This document shows positions 1-5,600 of a DNA stretch of 9,300 nucleotides, one piece after another. Made by a program: the position numbers and the translations under genes. Under the pieces are notes generated by a model, which was not told the DNA's origin, made no database searches, and saw only the letters and a program-made list of their open reading frames with translations. The stretch lies in contig JAEZNF010000184.1 of assembly GCA_023441845.1 (NCBI GenBank), positions 1-9,300 of the forward strand. The letters run 5' to 3'. Each line of letters opens with the position of its first letter. Position 1 is the first letter of the stretch. The stretch is from Bacillota bacterium (lineage in GTDB: Bacteria; Bacillota; Clostridia; Acetivibrionales; DSM-2933).

Positions 1-31
1 TTACAAAGGGTCTTCAAGTAAAACGGGCAAT

Positions 32-754
32 GTGAAAAGTAAATATAAAGTGGTTTTCTACCTCGATAGCACAAATGCCGATTGCATGGCAAGATTGGAC
101 TTAATATCAAAGATGATTGCTTTAATAAGCTTTGAAGAAATTCGCTTTTTAATAGTCTGGGAAGACCGGATACCTCATGAAAAGATAAAGGAAGCCGGAA
201 TTGACCAAAGCTATAATTATTCGCTTGATGGCAAGGTTTCATTAAGTGAATCCAGACCTACGGCATTTCTGACCGATGAAAACAATAAAATAACGATGGT
301 TACGGGTTACAGCTATATATCATTGATAAATAAAATAATTGAGTTAGGCGGTAAAAAAGATCTAAGTAGCGGGGCCGCGGAGATGATTTTAAATAGTGTA
401 TCAAAATCCGGAGCCTTTTTCCGTGAAGATAATGAGAAAACACTGCTTATGTTTTTGACGTCAAGCTGCAGGAAGTGTTTGGAATATGATGAAATTGTGC
501 GTAAAAATATTGACTCCATGCAGAAAAAAATAAAAGTTATCACGGTAAGACCTGATTTTGATAAAAAACAGGATTACGACAAGTATTTTGAAATTGATCC
601 CCAACAGATATACTTTAATATATTTGCGTGGTCATGTGACATTGGGGCAAGCGATCGTAAATATCCCATGTTTTTTATATTAAACAGCGATAATTCAATT
701 GAAAAGGTGTTTACTGATGTGAATGAAGCGGTAAGCTACACTCTTGGGTTATAG
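32..754 (+). CDS. Tandem thioredoxin-fold protein, first domain degenerate
   Basis: A 240-residue protein with no signal peptide or membrane segment, so probably cytosolic. It reads as two thioredoxin-like folds in a row. Domain 1 (about residues 5-105) opens with the strand KVVFYLD and has NADC where CxxC is expected, so only the second cysteine (C18) remains; SRPTAFL near P77 looks like the cis-proline strand. Domain 2 (about 135-240) has the strand LLMFLTS, an intact CRKC (C146, C149) and KYPMFFIL around P212 as the cis-proline strand. By family knowledge, domain 2 could do thiol-disulfide exchange; the substrate is unknown. The start is a GTG with only a weak GGG four bases upstream. The frame stays open to the left edge, so the gene may begin outside the window. 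A downstream +1 frame carries protein-like sequence (see 735-833). The neighbouring thioredoxin/CcdA gene supports a shared redox role, which is inference. Confidence 0.72.
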   Translation: MKSKYKVVFYLDSTNADCMARLDLISKMIALISFEEIRFLIVWEDRIPHEKIKEAGIDQSYNYSLDGKVSLSESRPTAFLTDENNKITMVTGYSYISLINKIIELGGKKDLSSGAAEMILNSVSKSGAFFREDNEKTLLMFLTSSCRKCLEYDEIVRKNIDSMQKKIKVITVRPDFDKKQDYDKYFEIDPQQIYFNIFAWSCDIGASDRKYPMFFILNSDNSIEKVFTDVNEAVSYTLGL

Positions 755-833
755 AATAGAGTTTGAAGAAGCATTAAAGATAAACAACTTTAACCCCGAA
801 AATATTAAGAAGCTAAAAATAGCGATGACTTGA
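735..833 (+). other. Possible frameshifted C-terminal tail of the tandem thioredoxin-fold gene
   Basis: Just where the first gene stops (TAG at 752-754), the +1 frame is open from 735 to a TGA at 831-833. From 747 it encodes a natural-looking tail with short motifs such as FEEALKINNF and NPENIKKLKIA. There is no ATG or ribosome binding site for it as a separate gene. Removing one G from the GGG at 746-748 would join the two frames and lengthen the protein by about 27 residues. It could equally be chance open frame in AT-rich DNA. The tail would end inside the hairpin at 805-851, a usual place for a terminator. Confidence 0.35.
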
Positions 834-851
834 CGCTTTTTAGCTCCTTAA
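805..851 (+). terminator. Strong hairpin between the two redox genes, terminator-like
   Basis: The left arm is TTAAG (805-809), AGCTAAAAA (811-819) and GCG (822-824). The right arm is CGC (834-836), TTTTTAGCT (837-845) and CTTAA (847-851). This gives 17 base pairs with one A/C mismatch (810/846), a two-base bulge (820-821) and a nine-base loop. Five Ts lie within the right arm, but no T-run follows the stem, so classical rho-independent termination is not certain. It could also be a processing site or an attenuator ahead of the membrane gene. Confidence 0.5.
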
Positions 852-869
852 GAAATTCAATTATAAAGT

Positions 870-884
870 TATATATATATATAT
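870..884. repeat. Short TA dinucleotide run
   Basis: Seven TA units in a row (870-883) lie upstream of the thioredoxin/CcdA gene. The run and the nearby TATAAA at 862-867 could supply a -10 element, but I found no convincing -35 at the right spacing, so no promoter is called. Runs like this can vary in length between strains. Confidence 0.6.
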
Positions 885-911
885 TCACTGACGGAAATAG
901 TCATGATAATT

Positions 912-921
912 GAGGATGAGG
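912..921 (+). promoter_or_regulatory. Ribosome binding site that fixes the start of the thioredoxin/CcdA gene
   Basis: GAGG at 912-915 lies eight bases before the ATG at 924, and a second GAGG at 918-921 directly precedes it. The in-frame ATG at 903 has no comparable site, and the sequence after 924 is a clear signal peptide. Both points favour 924. Confidence 0.7.
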
Positions 922-923
922 AA

Positions 924-2060
924 ATGAAAAAATTCTTGTTTTATCTTTCAATATCGTTGTTTGTGATGCAAGCAATTGTTTGTAACGTTTGGGCAACAGG
1001 CAAGGATGAGGTTGCTGCTGTTTACTTCTATAGTCCTACCTGTGCTTCATGTGGGGGAGTGTCCGATTTTCTTGATAGCTTCAGCAAGGGCCATAAGAAC
1101 TTTGCCTTGAAAAAGTTTGATATCTCCGATTTGAGAAATAAAAGCCTGATGGATAAGTATTGTGAGGCTTACAGAGTCTCTTCGGAAGATGAGGGAATTG
1201 TTCCTGTTATTTTTGTAAGAGATAGCTATTTCTCGGATGAAGAATCAATAAGGAATAATCTTGAAAGGGTAATTGATAATCCCGGGGCCAGGACACTTGA
1301 GATTGACGGCTCTATTGAGAACCACGAGAAGGATTTAAGGAGATTTGAAGGCTTTAGGGCTACAGGCATATTGATGGCGGGAATTGTCAACGGAATAAAT
1401 CCCTGTTCCATGTCCATGCTGCTTTTTTTTCTATCGCTTCTGACTGTAAAAAACATTAGGATACTTAAAATCGGGTTTTCGTTTATGGCAGGCAAATTTT
1501 TGGCGTATATGCTGCTTGGAACCATATTCTTTAAGTTTTTATCAGTAATCAATTCCGGTGTTCTGAATGTGTTTATGAAGGTGATGCTTGCTATTATACT
1601 GCTGATCCTTATAATAATGAATATACAGGACTTTTTTGCAGCTAAGGGAGAGAGATATGAAAGGATACTTTTGCAGCTCCCGGAGGGCTTCAGAAGGTTC
1701 AATCATAGGATTATAAAAAAAGCGTCAGGATATACAAATCGGAATATAATGCTATTAGTAAGCTTTATTCTTGGAATGATCATATCTTCGGGAGAGTTCC
1801 TTTGTACCGGGCAGGTTTATCTGGCTACTATAATTACCGTTTTTAAGACCTATCCGCAATTGAGTGTTGAGGCGTTTATCAACCTTATAGTATATAATTT
1901 AGGTTTGATTCTGCCGCTTTTCATACTGACACTGTTAGTATATAAGGGTAAAGGAGTTTTTGAGGTTTCGGAGGTTATCAGGGAAAGGCTTCATGTTATT
2001 AAAGCCATTAATGTTCTGATTTTTATTGTATTAGGTGTTGTTATATTCTTGTTTATTTAA
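924..2060 (+). CDS. Thioredoxin domain fused to CcdA/DsbD-type membrane thiol electron carrier
   Basis: A 378-residue protein. Residues 1 to about 25 form a signal peptide (MKKFLFYL start, likely cleavage after VWA). Residues about 28-120 form a thioredoxin-like domain with CASC (C40, C43) and an IVPVIF strand with cis-proline P94, placed outside the membrane. About residues 143-378 hold six hydrophobic helices. The first has a GINPCSM motif (C161) and the fourth has GEFLCTGQ (C294). One cysteine in helix 1 and one in helix 4 is the hallmark of the CcdA/DsbD-beta family, which passes electrons from cytosolic thioredoxin across the membrane. Here the receiving thioredoxin domain is fused in front, so the protein probably delivers reducing power to an extracytoplasmic partner. 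C80 (KYCEAY) is an extra cysteine of unknown role. IVC at the end of the hydrophobic stretch is not a good lipobox. The small gene 24 bases downstream is probably co-transcribed. The specific substrate (cytochrome c, an oxidised protein or a modified peptide) cannot be read from the sequence. Confidence 0.87.
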   Translation: MKKFLFYLSISLFVMQAIVCNVWATGKDEVAAVYFYSPTCASCGGVSDFLDSFSKGHKNFALKKFDISDLRNKSLMDKYCEAYRVSSEDEGIVPVIFVRDSYFSDEESIRNNLERVIDNPGARTLEIDGSIENHEKDLRRFEGFRATGILMAGIVNGINPCSMSMLLFFLSLLTVKNIRILKIGFSFMAGKFLAYMLLGTIFFKFLSVINSGVLNVFMKVMLAIILLILIIMNIQDFFAAKGERYERILLQLPEGFRRFNHRIIKKASGYTNRNIMLLVSFILGMIISSGEFLCTGQVYLATIITVFKTYPQLSVEAFINLIVYNLGLILPLFILTLLVYKGKGVFEVSEVIRERLHVIKAINVLIFIVLGVVIFLFI

Positions 2061-2084
2061 TTTGGTTACGGCGGTGCGGGATAT

Positions 2085-2384
2085 ATGTTTAATAGAAAAA
2101 TAACATTTATTGATCGGAACGGCAGGACTGAATTACAGTGTAAATTGAATTCTCTGCCTTTGAGGGAAGAAAAAATAATTGAAAAGAGTATAGAATTGTT
2201 CAATGACCCTGAGCCATGCATAATTCACAAGTCATATGTAATAAAGAAGTTACTGCTTGAAATTGATGAGTATTTAAGCGGAGTACTGCCGGAGGGAAAG
2301 GGACAAATAATGTGTGAGAACATTCCTGAAAAAATAAGGGAGCTTCTTGGTATAAGTGACGATTTGACTATACTCGAACTGTAA
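2085..2384 (+). CDS. Small protein of unknown function, co-transcribed with the thioredoxin/CcdA gene
   Basis: A 99-residue protein I do not recognise. It begins 24 bases after the stop of the membrane gene, with only a weak GCGGG four bases before the ATG, so translation may be partly coupled. It has no signal peptide or membrane segment and should be cytosolic. It starts with a probable strand (KITFID) and a turn (NGRT), continues with charged amphipathic helices (LREEKIIEKSIELF, KKLLLEIDEYL) and ends in a short strand (DLTILEL). Its three cysteines (LQCKL, EPCII, IMCEN) are not arranged as CxxC. The position suggests an accessory or regulatory partner of the redox genes, which is inference from context only. 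Natural codon use, good length and tight spacing support it as a real gene. Confidence 0.7.
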   Translation: MFNRKITFIDRNGRTELQCKLNSLPLREEKIIEKSIELFNDPEPCIIHKSYVIKKLLLEIDEYLSGVLPEGKGQIMCENIPEKIRELLGISDDLTILEL

Positions 2385-2402
2385 ATGGAGAGGGCAATAG
2401 CA

Positions 2403-2459
2403 AGTACCTTTTTTATTTTATTCCCAGGCTGATGGGTAAAAGTACTGAAAAACTTTTTT
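2403..2459 (+). terminator. Candidate weak terminator with a competing upstream fold
   Basis: AAAAGT (2438-2443) can pair with ACTTTT (2452-2457) around an eight-base loop, and the T-run reaches 2459. The same AAAAGT, extended to AAAAGTACT (2438-2446), can instead pair with AGTACcTTTT (2403-2412). The two folds exclude each other. The stems are short and AT-rich, so the call is tentative. The location just after the small gene fits the end of the redox transcript. Confidence 0.35.
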
Positions 2460-2483
2460 GTAATAATTAGACTCCAATTCAAA

Positions 2484-2512
2484 ATATTAAAAAAAATGAT
2501 TTTTTTTAATAT
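2484..2512. terminator. Perfect 13-bp AT-only palindrome
   Basis: ATATT plus eight As (2484-2496), a TGA loop, then eight Ts plus AATAT (2500-2512) make a flawless 13-bp stem. It may end transcription from the left. It ends eight bases before the -35 box of the kinase promoter, where A- and T-tracts can also act as an UP element or an operator. The sequence does not decide between these roles. Confidence 0.45.
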
Positions 2513-2520
2513 ACGAAGTA

Positions 2521-2549
2521 TTTACATTTTTTTAGTAAGGAATTATAAT
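2521..2549 (+). promoter_or_regulatory. Sigma-A type promoter for the kinase/cyclase gene
   Basis: The -35 box TTTACA (2521-2526, five of six consensus bases) is separated by exactly 17 bases from a perfect -10 box TATAAT (2544-2549). Transcription should start near 2556, leaving a leader of about 135 bases before the ATG at 2691. The leader begins with a small hairpin, TTTGAT (2554-2559) with ATCAAA (2566-2571), followed by five Ts, which could stabilise the 5' end or weakly attenuate transcription. Confidence 0.7.
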
Positions 2550-2678
2550 TGTTTTTGATACACTCATCAAATTTTTAAACTGATAAATCCAATTAATTAT
2601 AGAACTGAAAAATTGTAAAATGATTTTAGAAAATGCCGATAAAATAATATGTTAGCAATTATTCCGCCTGACTATAAT

Positions 2679-2684
2679 GGAGGG
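2679..2684 (+). promoter_or_regulatory. Ribosome binding site that fixes the start of the kinase/cyclase gene
   Basis: GGAGGG lies six bases before the ATG at 2691. The longer reading from the ATG at 2649 has no such site, and its extra 14 residues precede the conserved start of the kinase domain. The start at 2691 is therefore preferred. Confidence 0.8.
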
Positions 2685-2690
2685 AAAGCA

Positions 2691-5600
2691 ATGATTAATT
2701 TGACAGGTTATGAATTTAAAGAAGAGATATCCAAAAGCGAAAAATCCACAATTTTACGAGGTACAAGGGATTCAGACGGTTATCCTGTCGTTGTAAAGTT
2801 ATTGAATAGAGAATACCCCTCCGCTAAAGAACTATCCGATTTTGTACGTGAATATGAAATTATGAATAAGATAGCTCTCAATGGAATCATAAAAGCATAT
2901 AATATGGAAAAATTCAATAACAGTCTTGCTATAATAATGGAGGATATAGGCGGAGAATCAGTTGCAAAGGTATTAAAATCCATTAAAGTAGGTATAGCAG
3001 AAAAATTGTCACTGGCCATTCAAATGACAGATTCCTTGATTCAAGTACATAAGCAAAACATTATTCATAAAGATGTCAATCCAAGCAACTTTATCTGGAA
3101 TTATAAAACAAACAAGGTGAAAATTATTGATTTCGGAATTTCTGCCGAGTTAATCAGAGAGGTATCTCTATGCTTTAACTCAAACATTTTGGAAGGGACT
3201 TTGGATTACATTTCTCCTGAACAAACAGGGAGAATATGCAGGCCTATCGATTACAGAACCGATTTGTATTCTCTGGGCATTACCTTTTATGAATTATTTA
3301 CCGGGCAATTGCCTTTTCACGGAGATGATGAATTGGAGATAATATACTCCCATATCGCAAAAAAACCCATTCCTCCCATTGGTATAAATCCGGAAATCCC
3401 GGTTGTCCTTTCTGATATCATAATGAAATTGGTTGCCAAAACAGTGGAAGACAGGTATCAATCAGCGTTCGGATTAAAGAAGGATCTTGAATTTTGCAAA
3501 CAATTACTTGAGGAAAAAAGAGAAATACTAGGATTCATACCAGGACAGGGAGATATTCTCGACAGATTCGAGATTCCGCATAAATTGTATGGACGTGCAG
3601 CGGAAATTGAAATGTTGATTAGTGGTTTTGAAAGAGCAGCGGAGGGCACTTCGGAATTATTACTGGTCAGTGGATACTCCGGAATCGGGAAATCCTCACT
3701 GATTCACGAGATCCGTAAGCCCATAACCGGTAAAAAGGGCTATTTCATCTCAGGGAAGTTTAACCAGTTTGAGAGGAATATCCCTTATTACGGGATAACT
3801 CAGGCAATTAAGGAATTGATAAAACAGTTGCTTGCGCAGTCCCAGAATAGTTTGGATAATTGGAAGCAGCGTCTGTTAGATGCCATGGGAAGTAACGGGC
3901 AGGTTATTATAGATATAGTACCCGAATTGGAGCAGATTATCGGTCCTCAGCCTCAGGTGGCAGAGCTCAATCCTTTGGAGGCTCAAAACCGATTTCAGAT
4001 GACTTTTCGTGAATTTATCAATGTTTTTGCCAGACCGGAACATCCTCTGGTGTTTTTTTTGGATGACCTTCAATGGAGCGATACATCGACACTTGATTTA
4101 ATCAATTATATTATGACAGCGGGCAATATACAGTATGTTCTTTTTATTGGGGCATACAGAAACAATGAAATTCAAGCCGGTCATCCTCTGATCCGGCTGA
4201 CGGAAGAGCTTAAGAATGCGCAGCAGGATTCAAATTCGACTGTACATCAAATATTCCTTAAACCCCTGGAGTTTTCTGCAATTAATCAATTGATAGCAGA
4301 TACCTTCCACAGTCAACCTGAAACAACAGAGTCTTTGGCGAATATTATTTCCCAAAAAACCCAAGGGAATCCGTTTTTTATCAACCAGCTTTTAAATTCG
4401 CTGTATCTGCAGGGAACCTTCACTTTTTTGCCGGAAAAAGGACAATGGGTATATGACCTGGAAAAAGTGGAAGCTGTTGAAATAAGTGATAATGTGGTAG
4501 ACTTGCTGGTAAAAGGTCTGGAATTAGTGCCTGAGGAAACCATGAATATTCTCAAGCTGGTTGCATGTATCGGGACTCAATTTGATTTGAAGACTGTTTC
4601 ATTAATCAGTGAAAAATCTGTTGCAGCACTCGGTAAGGATCTGTGGATAGCCATTGAGAAAGAAATTGTTCTGCCTTTAAACAATAACTATAAGTTTATC
4701 AATACATTGAGTGAGATGAATCCTTTAGACCTCGAAATGCGTTTTTCTTTTGCCCACGACCGCATCCGTCAAGCAGTGTACTCTTTGATTACGGAAAGCG
4801 AGAAATGCGAAATTCATTTGAACATAGGAAGAGAGTATTTAAAGTGCTTCAGGGAATCAAAACGGACAGATGAGATTTTTGATATGGTCAATCATCTGAA
4901 TAACGGCATATGTTTTATCCAAGAGAAGGATGACAGGCTTGAATTGGCTGACTTAAATATTATGGCAGGGAATAAGGCAAAGAAATCAACTGCTTTTGCG
5001 GTAGCGTTAAGCTATTTTGAAACAGCTGAATCATTATTGTCCGAGGAAGAGTGGGCGTTGATGCCCGATAAGTACTTTGCCTTATTAGTGGAACAGGCTT
5101 CAACTGCTTTGCTCTCCGGTGATTTATTTAAAGCTGACGCTATTTGTGGGCATTTATCAAAAATAGCAAACAATAATATTGAAAAAGGTGCTGTTTCCAA
5201 TATTAAAGTTCTAATACTGATTTTTCAGGGGAAGCTAATTGAAACAATCGATGAAATACGAAAAACCCTTCTTCTATTTGATGTATCATTGCCGGAAACC
5301 CCTGAGGACATTGGACAAAAGATGCAGGAAGGCATCGCGAAGATGCAGCAATTTTTAGCCGTCACGCCGGTTGAGGAGCTTATCAATCTTCCTGTAATGA
5401 ATGATCCGGAAAAATGTATGGCAATGCAGCTGCTGTTTCAGGTGGTACCTCCTGCAATTCAAGTCAATCCACAGCTCTATATGCTTGCGTCACTGATGAT
5501 GTTTGAGATGACCATGACCTATGGAACATCGCCTTTGTCATGCAAATGTTTTGGCGACTGCGGTGTTATTCTGGAAGTTGCGCTTGGAGACTATAAAACA

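Larger units (their letters stand above)
2385..2690. other. 306-base intergenic region between the redox group and the kinase gene
   Basis: No coding sequence of note is seen on either strand. It holds a candidate weak terminator (2403-2459), an AT palindrome (2484-2512), a sigma-A promoter (2521-2549), a small hairpin at the expected 5' end of the transcript (2554-2571) and the kinase ribosome binding site (2679-2684). I looked for a cyclic-di-GMP riboswitch, which would make sense ahead of a cyclase, and saw no match to the class I core. Confidence 0.7.

Noticed and set aside
1..21. Possible end of an upstream gene (LQRVFK then TAA in frame 1)
   Set aside because: Only six codons are visible, so it cannot be told from chance. 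It would fit a GTG start at 32 for the first gene.
1226..1702. A 158-codon open frame on the minus strand
   Set aside because: It lies wholly inside the thioredoxin/CcdA gene, has no recognisable domain and no ribosome binding site.
2225..2482. An 85-codon minus-strand open frame overlapping the small gene and the intergenic region
   Set aside because: It is Ser/Ile/Phe-rich low-complexity sequence made by AT-rich DNA; the plus-strand gene has better spacing and composition.
2550..2690. Cyclic-di-GMP riboswitch in the leader of the cyclase gene
   Set aside because: I looked for the conserved class I core and paired stems and found none; the leader is AT-rich with one short hairpin.
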